Below, one piece after another: positions 55,467-63,956 of a stretch of DNA of 64,000 nucleotides. The stretch comes from Pseudorhodoferax soli. Lineage in GTDB: Bacteria; Pseudomonadota; Gammaproteobacteria; Burkholderiales; Burkholderiaceae_C. The notes below the pieces were generated by a model that had not been told where the DNA came from, did not search any database, and saw nothing but the letters and a program-made list of their open reading frames with translations. The translations under genes and the position numbers were made by a program. The stretch covers positions 62,001 to 126,000 of the forward strand of contig NZ_QPJK01000010.1 in NCBI RefSeq assembly GCF_003337555.1, written 5' to 3'. How positions within the stretch are numbered: position 1 is the first letter of the stretch; every line of letters begins with the position of its first letter.

Positions 55467-56321
55467 CTAGACCATGGCCAGCGGCGGCTTGCGCGCCGGT
55501 GGCGGGTAGCGCCGGGACAGTTCGGCGCTGACTTCGTCCTTCAGGACGAGTTCGGCCGCGGCCAAGTTCTCGCGCAGATGCGCCTCGCCCACGGCCTTGG
55601 GCAGCGCGTTGACGCCCGCTTGCGCGAGCAGCCAGGCCAGTGCGAGTTGCGCCGTGCTGCAGCCCTGCCGTTCGGCCAGAGCCTGCAGCGCCGCATCGTC
55701 AGCCAGCGCGCCCTGGTCCAGCGGGCTGTAGGCCATGAGCGCCACGCCGTGTTCGCGCAGCCAGGGCAGCAGGCTGTGCGCCGGCCCGCGCTCGGTGATC
55801 GAGTAGTAGACTTGGTTGGCCGCGCAGGCCGTGCCGCCATCGACGGACCACAGCTCCTGCATGTCGTCCACATCGAAGTTGCTGACACCCCAGCGTGCGA
55901 TGCGGCCGGCCGCGACCAGCGATTCCATGGCCTCGACGGTTTCGGCCAGTGGCACGCCGCCGCGCCAGTGCAGCAGGTACAGGTCGAGCCGGTCCACACC
56001 CAGGCGGCGCAGGCTGCGCTCGCAGGCGGCCACCGTGCCCTGGCGGCTGGCGTTGTGCGGGTAGACCTTGCTGACGAGGAACAGCTCCTCGCGCCGCAGG
56101 CCACCGCGCCCGGCCTCGGCCAGGGCCTGGCCGATGGCCTCTTCCGAGCCGCCTTCGCCGTACATCTCGGCCGTGTCGACGAGGCGCCAACCCATGTCGA
56201 GCGCGCTGCGCAAGGCCTTCACCTCGGTGGCGCGGCGCGCCTTGGACTCACCGATGCGCCAGGTGCCCAGGCCCAGGGCGGGCAGGGCCGGACCGGTGCC
56301 GGGCAGGGGAATGCTGTGCAT
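55467..56321 (-). CDS. Aldo/keto reductase
   Basis: A 284-residue NADPH-dependent reductase of the AKR superfamily. The catalytic tetrad is visible: Asp and Tyr in VDTAEMYGEG, Lys in LVSKVYPHN, His in LYLLHWRGG. The family signature LGTWRIGESKARRATEVKALRSALDMG lies at the N terminus, and the cofactor loop is near NALPKAVGEAH. It is the last gene of the long leftward transporter operon. Confidence 0.93.
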   Translation of the reverse strand: MHSIPLPGTGPALPALGLGTWRIGESKARRATEVKALRSALDMGWRLVDTAEMYGEGGSEEAIGQALAEAGRGGLRREELFLVSKVYPHNASRQGTVAACERSLRRLGVDRLDLYLLHWRGGVPLAETVEAMESLVAAGRIARWGVSNFDVDDMQELWSVDGGTACAANQVYYSITERGPAHSLLPWLREHGVALMAYSPLDQGALADDAALQALAERQGCSTAQLALAWLLAQAGVNALPKAVGEAHLRENLAAAELVLKDEVSAELSRRYPPPARKPPLAMV

Positions 56322-56360
56322 GTGAAAGCTCCTTTCGCCCGCATTGTGCGGGCGCGGGCT

Positions 56361-57095
56361 TCACTGGCCGAGCGCCCGGAGTTCGGCCGTCACCTGCTGC
56401 CAGGCCACGTCGAAGCCGGGCCGCGCACGGGCATCGGCGCGGGGCTGCAACCCCAGGGCAGCGCGCGTGCCGGCGCCCACGCTGTCGACGAGCGGCACGC
56501 CCACCTGGCCCTGGAGGGCCGCGGCCATGCCGGCCAGGCCGGCACCGCCGACGATGACGGCTTGCGCATCCCAGCGCTCGGCCGCCTCCTGGCAGGCCTG
56601 GGCCAGCAGCGCGCGCGCACCCACAGGGTCGGCCATGAGCTGTGCGCCCGTGGGTGCCACGGTGTGGATGCCCACCAACGCCTGGTGGCCGAGTGCCAGG
56701 GCCAGCCGCTCCAGCATGGGCACCCAGCGCACGCCACCGGTCACGATGGCGAAGCGGCCGTGTTGCGCCGCTTCGGCGAAGGCGGCTTCTGCCAGGCCGG
56801 TGACAGGCGACGGGCTGGCTTCGCGCAGCGCGAACAGGCCAGGGTCGCCGAAGCAGCCGATCAGCACGGCGTCGGGTGCGGCACTGCCCGGCTCGGCCAG
56901 CGCAGCGGCCCAGGCGTCGAGCGCAGCATGGGCGGCCACGGCGTAGCTCGCTTCGCAGGCGATGTAGGGCGCGCCCAGGCGCGCGGTGACGCTGCGCACC
57001 TGGACATCGGCACCGGCCTCGCGCTGCACATGCTGCTGCAGCAGCGCGGTGACCTGGGCCGATGTATTGGGGTTGACGACGAGCAGCTGGCGCAT
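56361..57095 (-). CDS. Asp/Glu/hydantoin racemase family protein lacking one catalytic Cys
   Basis: A 244-residue protein that opens MRQLLVVNPNTSAQVT, as in the hydantoin racemase family. The first catalytic Cys is present (VLIGCFGDPG), but where the family has LGCAGM this protein has VIVGGAGLAGM: the second Cys is Gly. A two-base racemase would be disabled, so it may be a decarboxylase, isomerase or binding protein. It is encoded between a GntR regulator and an aldo/keto reductase. Confidence 0.8.
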   Translation of the reverse strand: MRQLLVVNPNTSAQVTALLQQHVQREAGADVQVRSVTARLGAPYIACEASYAVAAHAALDAWAAALAEPGSAAPDAVLIGCFGDPGLFALREASPSPVTGLAEAAFAEAAQHGRFAIVTGGVRWVPMLERLALALGHQALVGIHTVAPTGAQLMADPVGARALLAQACQEAAERWDAQAVIVGGAGLAGMAAALQGQVGVPLVDSVGAGTRAALGLQPRADARARPGFDVAWQQVTAELRALGQ

Positions 57096-57100
57096 GGCCG

Positions 57101-57820
57101 TCAAGCCGCGAGCACCGCGGCGAGGTCGATGGTCGTGTCCGCCGGCGGCGTGAACTCGAGCCGGGCTTCCAGCAGGTCCAGGTGCTTGCGCATGCAGCGG
57201 CTGGCTTCGCGTGCATCGCGCAGGCGGATCGCGTCCAGCAGCACGCCATGCTCGCGGCAACCGCAGGCCGTGGCCTCCTCGCGCTCCTGCGCATGGTGGC
57301 TGCTGAAGGTCATGAGCACCAGCGATGTGCGCGAGACCAGTTCGCGCAGGATGCGGCCCAGCGTCTGGTGGCCGGCTGCCTGCGCGATGTGCAGGTGGAA
57401 GTCGCCGGCCTGGCGGATCGCGCGGCGCATGTCGCCGGCCTGGCGCGCGGTTTCCTCGGCGGCGATGCAGTCGGCCAGGCGCTGGATGTCGGCGGGCTGC
57501 GCGACCGCGATGAAGCGCTGCACCAGCGTGGGCTCGATCAGCCGGCGCACCTCGAACACCTCGCGGGCCTCCTGCTCGGTGGGCTGGGCCACCGACGCGC
57601 CGCGGTTGGGTGTGAGCGTGACGATCTGCTCGTTGGCCAGCCGCACGAGCACGGGCCGCACGCGGGTGCGCGAGACGCCGAAGGCGTTGGCGATCTTGTC
57701 CTCCACGAGCTTGGTGCCCGGCAGCAGCTTGTGGTCCAGGATGGCGGAAACCATGCGCTCGTAGATCTCGCTGTCGGAGACCGGGGGGGAGGTCGTGGGC
57801 GCCGTATCGGTGGCAGGCAT
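57101..57820 (-). CDS. GntR family regulator (FCD type)
   Basis: A 239-residue FadR-subfamily regulator: N-terminal winged helix (LVEDKIANAFGVSRTRVRPVLVRLANEQIV, about residues 38-70) and an all-helical FCD domain with metal-ligand residues (DFHLHIAQAAGH, then a later His in REHGVLLDAI). The ATG at 57820 is preferred over the GTG at 57829. It lies inside the transporter operon it probably regulates; repeated half-sites upstream of the operon are candidate operators. Confidence 0.93.
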   Translation of the reverse strand: MPATDTAPTTSPPVSDSEIYERMVSAILDHKLLPGTKLVEDKIANAFGVSRTRVRPVLVRLANEQIVTLTPNRGASVAQPTEQEAREVFEVRRLIEPTLVQRFIAVAQPADIQRLADCIAAEETARQAGDMRRAIRQAGDFHLHIAQAAGHQTLGRILRELVSRTSLVLMTFSSHHAQEREEATACGCREHGVLLDAIRLRDAREASRCMRKHLDLLEARLEFTPPADTTIDLAAVLAA

Positions 57821-57830
57821 CGCGCGCACT

Positions 57831-58715
57831 CTATCCCTTGCGCCGGCGCGCGAGCAGCAAGGCCAGGCCGATCGCCAGGCCCATGACCGCGAACGACACC
57901 ACCGTGGTCACCGTGCCCAGCGCGTAGATGGACGGCGTGGTGACGGTCGATGTGAGCCCCTGCAGTTCCAGCGGCAGCGTGTTGACGTCGCCGATGGCCT
58001 GCGAGGTGCGCGCGATCTCGTCCCACGACAAGGTGAAGCCGAACATGCCGATGCCCACCACAGAGGGCGCGACCAGCGGCAGCACCACCTGGCTGAAGCT
58101 CTGCCAGGGCGTGGCGCCGAGGTCGCGCGCGGCTTCCTCGTAGCTGGGGTTGAAGCGGTTGAACACGGCGAACATGATCAGCAGGCCGAAGGGCAGCGTC
58201 CAGGTGAGGTGCGCGCCGAGTGCCGACGTGTACAGGCCCAGCGCCGTGCCGTAGTTCTCGAGCGCGCTGTCCATGCCCAGCGCGCCGAGCAGCCACTTGA
58301 TGCCGGTGTCCAGCAGCCGGAACTCCAGGCCGATGCCCAGCGACACGATGATGGAAGGCATGATGAGGCTGGCCACGACGATGTAGAACAGCGCATTGCC
58401 GCCCTTGAGCTTTTTGCGGAAGGCCAGGCCTGCCAGCACCGACAGCACCACGGTCAGCACCATCACGGCCGCACCCACGCCCAGCGAGCGGCGCAGCGCG
58501 GCGCCGATGTCGACCACGCCCAGGCCCTCGGCCAGCTGGCGGAACCAGTGCAGCGAGACGCCGCGCATCGGGAACGTGAGCCCGCCCTCGGGGCCCTGGA
58601 AGCTCAGCACCACGATCACCAGCATGGGGCCGTACATGAAGGCCACGAACAGGGCGAACACCAGCGGCAGCAGCCAGAAGCCGGCGGGGCGTGCGTCGGA
58701 AATGCGGGCTTGCAT
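57831..58715 (-). CDS. ABC transporter permease, PotC type
   Basis: A 294-residue inner-membrane permease with about six helices; PLVFALFVAFMYGPMLVIVV is the first. The EAA loop is YEEAARDLGATPWQSFSQVVLPLVAPSV. Its start overlaps the stop of the PotB-type gene (TGATG). It works with the ATPase, binding protein and partner permease of the same operon. Confidence 0.93.
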   Translation of the reverse strand: MQARISDARPAGFWLLPLVFALFVAFMYGPMLVIVVLSFQGPEGGLTFPMRGVSLHWFRQLAEGLGVVDIGAALRRSLGVGAAVMVLTVVLSVLAGLAFRKKLKGGNALFYIVVASLIMPSIIVSLGIGLEFRLLDTGIKWLLGALGMDSALENYGTALGLYTSALGAHLTWTLPFGLLIMFAVFNRFNPSYEEAARDLGATPWQSFSQVVLPLVAPSVVGIGMFGFTLSWDEIARTSQAIGDVNTLPLELQGLTSTVTTPSIYALGTVTTVVSFAVMGLAIGLALLLARRRKG

Positions 58716-59641
58716 CAGAGTTCTTTCCGAATGTCGACCATGCGGGTCAAGGCCCAGATGATCATCAGGACGACCGTCAACAGGATCATCGCGTTGGCCG
58801 CCGCCAACGGGAACTGCAGGTACGAGGTCTGCACCTGGATGATCTTGCCGATGGAGGCGATCTGCTGGCCGCCCATGACGCCGATGGTGACGAAGTCGCC
58901 CATCACGATGGTGATGACGAAGATCGAGCCGATGATGATGCCGGTCTTGCACAGCGGCACGATCACGTTCCACAGCGTCTGCCATGCGCTGGCGCCGCTG
59001 TCGCTGGCGGCCTCCAGCAGGCTGCGGTCGATGCGCATCATGCTGTTGAAGATGGGCACGATCATGAACATCGTGTAGAGGTGCACGAAGGCCAGCGTGA
59101 CCGAGAAATCGGAGAACAGCAGCCACTCGATGGGCTCATCGACCAGGCCGATGCCCTGCAGCGTCTGGTTCACCAGGCCGTTGCGCCCCAGCAGCGGCAC
59201 CCACGAGATCATGCGGATCACGTTGCTGGTCCAGAACGGGATGGTGCACAGCACGAACAGCGCCGTCTGCATGCCCGCGCTGCGCACGTGGAACGCCAGG
59301 AAGTACGAGACCGCAAAGCCCAGCACCAGCGTGATGGCCCAGACCAGGAACGAGAACTTCAGCGTGGAGAGGTAGGTCTTGAGCGTGACGCACAGGTCGT
59401 CGCCACCCGCCAGGCCCACCGAGCAACCCTCGAAGATCGAGACGTAGTTCTTGAACGTGAAGCCGGGCAGCAGCTCGTACTCGTTGAAGTCCCAGAAGCT
59501 GACCATCAGGATCAGCGCCAGCGGGATGAGGAAGAACAGGGCGAAGACCAGCGTGAAGGGCGCGGCCTGCCACCAGGCCGCGATGCTGCGGCCCGGCGCC
59601 GCGGACGGGGCACCGTGGGAGGTGGTGGCAGGAGCGCTCAT
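58715..59641 (-). CDS. ABC transporter permease, PotB type
   Basis: A 308-residue permease with about six helices (the first is PFTLVFALFFLIPLALILMV) and the EAA loop LLEAASDSGASAWQTLWNVIVPLCKTGI. It is the first of two permeases; the insertion GCSVGLAGGDDLCVTLKTYL is a periplasmic loop. It follows the binding-protein gene by 15 nt. Confidence 0.93.
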   Translation of the reverse strand: MSAPATTSHGAPSAAPGRSIAAWWQAAPFTLVFALFFLIPLALILMVSFWDFNEYELLPGFTFKNYVSIFEGCSVGLAGGDDLCVTLKTYLSTLKFSFLVWAITLVLGFAVSYFLAFHVRSAGMQTALFVLCTIPFWTSNVIRMISWVPLLGRNGLVNQTLQGIGLVDEPIEWLLFSDFSVTLAFVHLYTMFMIVPIFNSMMRIDRSLLEAASDSGASAWQTLWNVIVPLCKTGIIIGSIFVITIVMGDFVTIGVMGGQQIASIGKIIQVQTSYLQFPLAAANAMILLTVVLMIIWALTRMVDIRKEL

Positions 59642-59656
59642 GGCTTGGTCAGCGCC

Positions 59657-60922
59657 TTACGCAGCGACGAACTGGTTCCACTTCTGGACCATGTAGTTGT
59701 TCTCGTCCATCAGCGCGTTCCAGCAGGCGATGCCGCCCATGCGGGCTTCGTAGCTGCCGCCGTCGCGGACCGAACCGGCCTTGGCCAGCACGTCGCCGTT
59801 GGGGCTCTTGATGTCCTTCTCGGCAGGCTTGCCTTCCATCCAGTAGGCCCACTCGTAGGCTTCCATCTTGGCCTTGGCGGTCTCCAGCACGGCGCTGTAG
59901 TAGCCCTGGCGGTTCAGGTAGGCACCGGCCCAGCCGTCGAGGAACCAGTTGATGAACTCGTAGGCACCGTCGAGCTTGCGGCCCGACAGCGTGGCCGGCA
60001 GGCCGAAGCCTGCCGCCCAGGCGCGGTAGCCTTCCTTCAGCGGCTGGAAGTTGCAGGCGATGCCCTTGGTGCGCACGGCCGTCACCGCGGGCGACCACAT
60101 CGACTGGATCACCACTTCGCCGGACGACATCAGGTTCACCGACTCGTTGAAGTCCTTCCACAGCGCGCGGAACTGGCCGGCCTTCTTGGCTTCGATCAGG
60201 GTCTTGATCGTGAGGTCGATCTCGGCCTTGGTCATGTTGCCCTTGTCGGGGTACTTGTACAGGCCCTTGGCCTCCACGACCATGGCCGCGTCCATGATGC
60301 CGATGGAGGGGATGTTCAGGATGGCGGCCTTGCCCTTGAACTCGGGGTTCAGCAGCTCGGCCCACGAATCGATCGGGCGCTTGATCAGGTCGGGGCGGAT
60401 GCCCAGCGTGTCGGCGTTGTAGACCGTGGGGATCAGGCTCATGAACTGCGTCGGGCTCTTGGCGAACACCTTGCTCTTCTCGCCTTCCAGGAAGATCACC
60501 TTCTTGGGCGCCGTGCCCTGGTCGCCCACGGCCTTGCCGCCCACGCTGCCGGTGGTGAACAGCGTGGTGATCTTGTCGGCGTTCTTGATCTTCTTGGTGT
60601 CGATGCCCTTGAGGTTGCCGGTGGGCACGATCTTCTTGAGCGAGAAGTACTCGGTGTCGATCAGGTCGAAGCTGTTGGGCGCGGTGACGGCGCGCTTGGT
60701 CACGTCGTCGGTGGTCACGGCCACGTACTGGATGGTGATGCCGGTATCGGCCTTGAACTTCTCGGCGATGGCCTTGTCCTGGTTCACGGCCGTGCCCAGG
60801 TAGCGCAGCACGATGGGCTCCTGCGCGTGCACGAAGGGCGCGATGCCGGTGGCCAGGATGCCGGCCGTGCCCTTGAGCATCGTGCGGCGTTGCAGGCCGG
60901 AAGTGGTGGTGGTGTCGGACAT
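59657..60922 (-). CDS. ABC transporter substrate-binding protein with Tat-like signal
   Basis: A 421-residue extracellular solute-binding protein of the PotD-like group. The N terminus has a twin-arginine-like motif (LQRRTMLKGTAGILATGIAP, then FVHAQ), suggesting export by Tat. The mature protein opens EPIVLRYLGTAVNQDKAIAEKFK. I start at ATG 60922; an upstream in-frame start would bury the signal. Ligand unknown, perhaps an opine, polyamine or a carboxylate handled by the racemase-like enzyme. Confidence 0.9.
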   Translation of the reverse strand: MSDTTTTSGLQRRTMLKGTAGILATGIAPFVHAQEPIVLRYLGTAVNQDKAIAEKFKADTGITIQYVAVTTDDVTKRAVTAPNSFDLIDTEYFSLKKIVPTGNLKGIDTKKIKNADKITTLFTTGSVGGKAVGDQGTAPKKVIFLEGEKSKVFAKSPTQFMSLIPTVYNADTLGIRPDLIKRPIDSWAELLNPEFKGKAAILNIPSIGIMDAAMVVEAKGLYKYPDKGNMTKAEIDLTIKTLIEAKKAGQFRALWKDFNESVNLMSSGEVVIQSMWSPAVTAVRTKGIACNFQPLKEGYRAWAAGFGLPATLSGRKLDGAYEFINWFLDGWAGAYLNRQGYYSAVLETAKAKMEAYEWAYWMEGKPAEKDIKSPNGDVLAKAGSVRDGGSYEARMGGIACWNALMDENNYMVQKWNQFVAA

Positions 60923-60965
60923 GGGTCGTCTCTCCAATCGGTGGCGGCAGTGGATGAAAGGGGAA

Positions 60966-61985
60966 TCAGGCGGCGAGCGCATGCGCGTGCTGCGCGGCCC
61001 AGGACAGGCGCACGTCTTCGCCCAGCGTGTAGGGTCGGTCGGCGAAGGCGGCCTCGGGCAGCATCAGCGAGACGCCGGTGCGGCCGGAGCCGTTCGCGGT
61101 GTCCAGGCCCAGCAGCACGTAGGTCCCCTGGTACTCGACGTCGGTGACGGTGGCGGCGAGGCCTTCGCCCGCAGTGGCGATGCGCATGTGGTCGTTGCGC
61201 ACGGCGATCTTGCCGGCCGGCGTGTCCAGCACGTTGTGCCCGCCCATGAAGCGCGCGATGAACTCGGTGGCAGGCTTGTTGTAGACCTCGTGCGGCGGGC
61301 CGACCTGCTCGATGAGCCCCTGGTTCATGACCACCATGGTGTCGGCCAGCGCCATCGCCTCTTCCTGCGAGTGCGTGACGTGGATGAAGGTCAGGCCCAG
61401 CTCCTTCTGCCAGCGGCGCAGCTCGGCGCGCATCTGGACGCGCAAAAACGGGTCGAGTGCAGAGAGCGGCTCGTCGAGCAGCAGCACCTTGGGCTGCGTG
61501 ATCAGCGCGCGCGCCAGCGCCACACGTTGCTGCTGGCCGCCGGAGAGTTCACCGGGCTTGCGCTGCGCGAGGTGGCCCATGGCCACGCGCTCGAGCAGAT
61601 CCTGCGCCTTGGCGTGGCGCTCGGCCCGGGCCATGCCCTTCATCTTCAGGCTGAAGGCCACGTTGTCCAGCGCGGAGAGGTGCGGGAACAGCGCGAAGCT
61701 CTGGAACATCATGGCCGTGCCGCGCGCGGCGGCGGGCAGGTCGGTGATGTTGCGGTCTTCCAGCAGCACGTCGCCGCTGCTGACGGTCTCGTGGCCCGCG
61801 ATCATGCGCAAGGTGGTGCTCTTGCCGCAGCCCGAGGGGCCCAGCAGGCAGCAGTAGCTGCCGCTCGCGATGCGCAGGTCGATGCTGTCCACGGCCGGCT
61901 GCCCCTGCGCATAGCGCTTGGTCAGGGCCACGAGTTCCACGGCCACGGGCCGGGGCGCGCTGGAGGAGGGTGCGGCGGAAGGCAT
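60966..61985 (-). CDS. ABC transporter ATP-binding protein, PotA type
   Basis: A 339-residue importer ATPase. Walker A is LLGPSGCGKSTTLRMI, the Q loop is TAMMFQSFALFPHL, the signature LSGGQQQRVALARAL, Walker B VLLLDEPLSALD, and a C-terminal TOBE-like domain follows. It is the first gene of the leftward seven-gene operon, separated by 43 nt from the binding protein. It could also power the ATPase-less importer at 4-7 kb, but no sequence evidence links them. Confidence 0.94.
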   Translation of the reverse strand: MPSAAPSSSAPRPVAVELVALTKRYAQGQPAVDSIDLRIASGSYCCLLGPSGCGKSTTLRMIAGHETVSSGDVLLEDRNITDLPAAARGTAMMFQSFALFPHLSALDNVAFSLKMKGMARAERHAKAQDLLERVAMGHLAQRKPGELSGGQQQRVALARALITQPKVLLLDEPLSALDPFLRVQMRAELRRWQKELGLTFIHVTHSQEEAMALADTMVVMNQGLIEQVGPPHEVYNKPATEFIARFMGGHNVLDTPAGKIAVRNDHMRIATAGEGLAATVTDVEYQGTYVLLGLDTANGSGRTGVSLMLPEAAFADRPYTLGEDVRLSWAAQHAHALAA

Positions 61986-61994
61986 GCCGGGGCA

Positions 61995-62072
61995 GTACGC
62001 AAAGCCCGTGCCACGTTTGTACGCAAGCCGTGGCCACGAATGCGTACAAAAAGCACCAAGGAAGTGCGTACA
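61995..62072. promoter_or_regulatory. Four GTACGCA half-sites upstream of the transporter operon (candidate GntR operators)
   Basis: GTACGCAAA (61995-62003), TTTGTACGCA (62016-62025), TGCGTACAAA (62041-62050) and TGCGTACA (62065-62072). The second and third form a perfect 10-bp inverted repeat with a 15-nt spacer, and the outer two repeat the same core with matching orientation. The array begins 10 nt upstream of the ATPase start, a position to block transcription. Confidence 0.75.
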
Positions 62073-62209
62073 TCGCGGCGTGGCCGCCGGGCTTGGTGCG
62101 TGCGGTGCCGCGCCGGTGCCGCTTTCTTAGGGTTACAGAAGTTGCATGCGTCTTCTGTGGTTTGGCACGCGGCTTCCCCTAGGATGGAGTTTTGATCGGA
62201 GAACGCCCA

Positions 62210-62767
62210 GTGGCCCTGCAATCCCCCTTTTTCGGCAAGCGTGAGAACGAGCCCCTGAACACCCGGCCGAGCACGTTCAACAACACGTCCGCTTTGCAGC
62301 CCTCGTCTTCTTCTTCCACCTCTTCCAGCAGCACCATGGCCTCTTCTGCGACCTCCCCGTCGGTGTCCGGCAGCAGCGCAAGCGCACCCGTCGGCGCTGC
62401 CACGCAGGAGCCCGGCAGCAAGCTCATCGTCGGCCCGAACATCAAGCTCAAGGGCGTCGAGATCACCGACTGCGACACGCTGGTGGTCGAGGGCACGGTC
62501 GAGGCGACGATGGACTCGCGCATGATGCAGATCGCCGAGCAGGGCGCGTTCAAGGGCTCGGCCGAGGTCGACCTGGCAGAGATCCGCGGCGCCTTCGATG
62601 GCGACCTCGTGGTGCGCGAGAAGCTCGTGATCTACGCCACCGGCAAGGTCAGCGGCAAGATCCGCTATGGCAAGGTGGTGATCGAAGAAGGTGGCCAGAT
62701 CTCGGGCGAGATCAGCTTCGGTGCGGGTGCCGCCAAGAGCAGCAAGCCGGCGCTGGCTGCGGCCTGA
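62210..62767 (+). CDS. Bactofilin
   Basis: A 185-residue cytoskeletal protein. After the common opening ALQSPFFGKREN there is a long Ser/Thr/Pro linker (about 15-60), then the right-handed beta-helix core (IKLKGVEITDCDTLVVEGTVEA to VVIEEGGQISGEISFG). Bactofilins polymerise without nucleotide and take part in cell shape or polar organisation. Start GTG at 62210 with GGAG 8 nt upstream; a TTG at 62192 is possible. No LmdC- or M23-type partner is adjacent. Confidence 0.92.
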   Translation: MALQSPFFGKRENEPLNTRPSTFNNTSALQPSSSSSTSSSSTMASSATSPSVSGSSASAPVGAATQEPGSKLIVGPNIKLKGVEITDCDTLVVEGTVEATMDSRMMQIAEQGAFKGSAEVDLAEIRGAFDGDLVVREKLVIYATGKVSGKIRYGKVVIEEGGQISGEISFGAGAAKSSKPALAAA

Positions 62768-62785
62768 TCCTTCCGGCTTTCTCCC

Positions 62786-62821
62786 ATGCAAAACGCCGAC
62801 CCGAGGGTCGGCGTTTTGCAT
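62786..62821. terminator. Bidirectional terminator, perfect 17-bp palindrome
   Basis: ATGCAAAACGCCGACCC (62786-62802) and its exact complement (62805-62821) around GA. A and T runs flank the GC core on both sides, so it can stop transcription from the bactofilin gene and from the convergent reductase gene. Confidence 0.9.
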
Positions 62822-62836
62822 GGCGCGGGCAGCCGA

Positions 62837-63940
62837 TCAGGCGGGCAGCGCGGGGTAGTCGGTGTAGCCTTCGGCGCCGCCCCCGTACATGGTGGCGCGC
62901 TCGGGCACCTGCAGCGGCGCGCGTTCGCGCAGGCGGCGCACCAGGTCCGGGTTGGCGATGAAGGGGCGGCCGAAGGCCACGAGGTCGGCACCGTCGGCCA
63001 CGGCCTGGTCGGCCAGCTGGCGGTCATAGCCGTTGTTGACCATCCAGGCGCCCTTGCCGCCGGCATTGCGGTAGGCGGCCTTCAGCTTGCGGTAGTCGAA
63101 GGGCCGGTCGTCGATCTCGCGCGGGCCGCCCGTGGCGCCCTCGATCACGTGGATGTAGGCCAGGCCCAGCGGCGCGAGTTCGGCCAACAGGGTGTCGAAC
63201 AGCGGCTGCGGATCGGGGTCGGAGATGCCGTTGGCCGGCGTGACGGGCGAGATGCGCAGGCCCACACGGCCGGCACCGATCTCGGCCGCCACGGCGCGCA
63301 CCACCTCCAGCGTGAAGCGGATGCGGTTGGCAATGGAGCCGCCGTAGTGGTCGGTGCGGTGGTTGGCGCCGAGCTTCAAGAACTGGTCGAGCAGATAGCC
63401 GTTGGCGCCGTGGATCTCCACGCCGTCGAAGCCGCTGTCGAGGGCGGCGCGGGCGGCCTTGCGGAAGTCGTCGACGATGCCGGCGATCTCCTCGGCGGCG
63501 AGCGCGCGCGGGGTGGAGGTCTGGTCGAAGCCACCCTTGCCGTCGCGGATCAGGTAGGTCTTGGTGGCCGCCTGGATGGCCGAGGGCGCCACCGGTGCCT
63601 GGCCATTGGCTTGCAGCTCGGTGTGCGAGACACGGCCCACATGCCAGAGCTGGGTGACGATCTTGCCGCCGGCCGCATGCACTGCGGCCGTGACCTTGCG
63701 CCAGCCTTCCAGCTGCTCGGGTGCATAGAGGCCCGGCACGTCGGCGTAGCCCTGGCCCTGCTGGCTGATGGCCGTGCCCTCGCTGACGATCAGGCCGGCG
63801 CTGGCGCGCTGGCGGTAGTACTCCACGGCCAGCGGCCCGGGGATGGCGCGCGGTGAACGGTTGCGCGTGAGCGGGGCCATGACGATGCGGTTGGCCAGTG
63901 CCAGGCTGCCCGCATGGGTGGGCTCGAACAAGGAAGACAT
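62837..63940 (-). CDS. Old yellow enzyme family reductase (NemA type)
   Basis: A 367-residue FMN alkene reductase that reduces N-ethylmaleimide, enones or nitro compounds with NAD(P)H. The N terminus LFEPTHAGSLALANRIVMAPLTRNRS, the active-site His-x2-Asn in VEIHGANGYLLDQFLK, and the FMN loop AFGRPFIANPDLVRRL are plain. GGAGAG precedes the ATG. It follows the end of another leftward gene by 16 nt. Confidence 0.95.
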   Translation of the reverse strand: MSSLFEPTHAGSLALANRIVMAPLTRNRSPRAIPGPLAVEYYRQRASAGLIVSEGTAISQQGQGYADVPGLYAPEQLEGWRKVTAAVHAAGGKIVTQLWHVGRVSHTELQANGQAPVAPSAIQAATKTYLIRDGKGGFDQTSTPRALAAEEIAGIVDDFRKAARAALDSGFDGVEIHGANGYLLDQFLKLGANHRTDHYGGSIANRIRFTLEVVRAVAAEIGAGRVGLRISPVTPANGISDPDPQPLFDTLLAELAPLGLAYIHVIEGATGGPREIDDRPFDYRKLKAAYRNAGGKGAWMVNNGYDRQLADQAVADGADLVAFGRPFIANPDLVRRLRERAPLQVPERATMYGGGAEGYTDYPALPA

Positions 63941-63956
63941 GCACTCTCCGTTGAAT

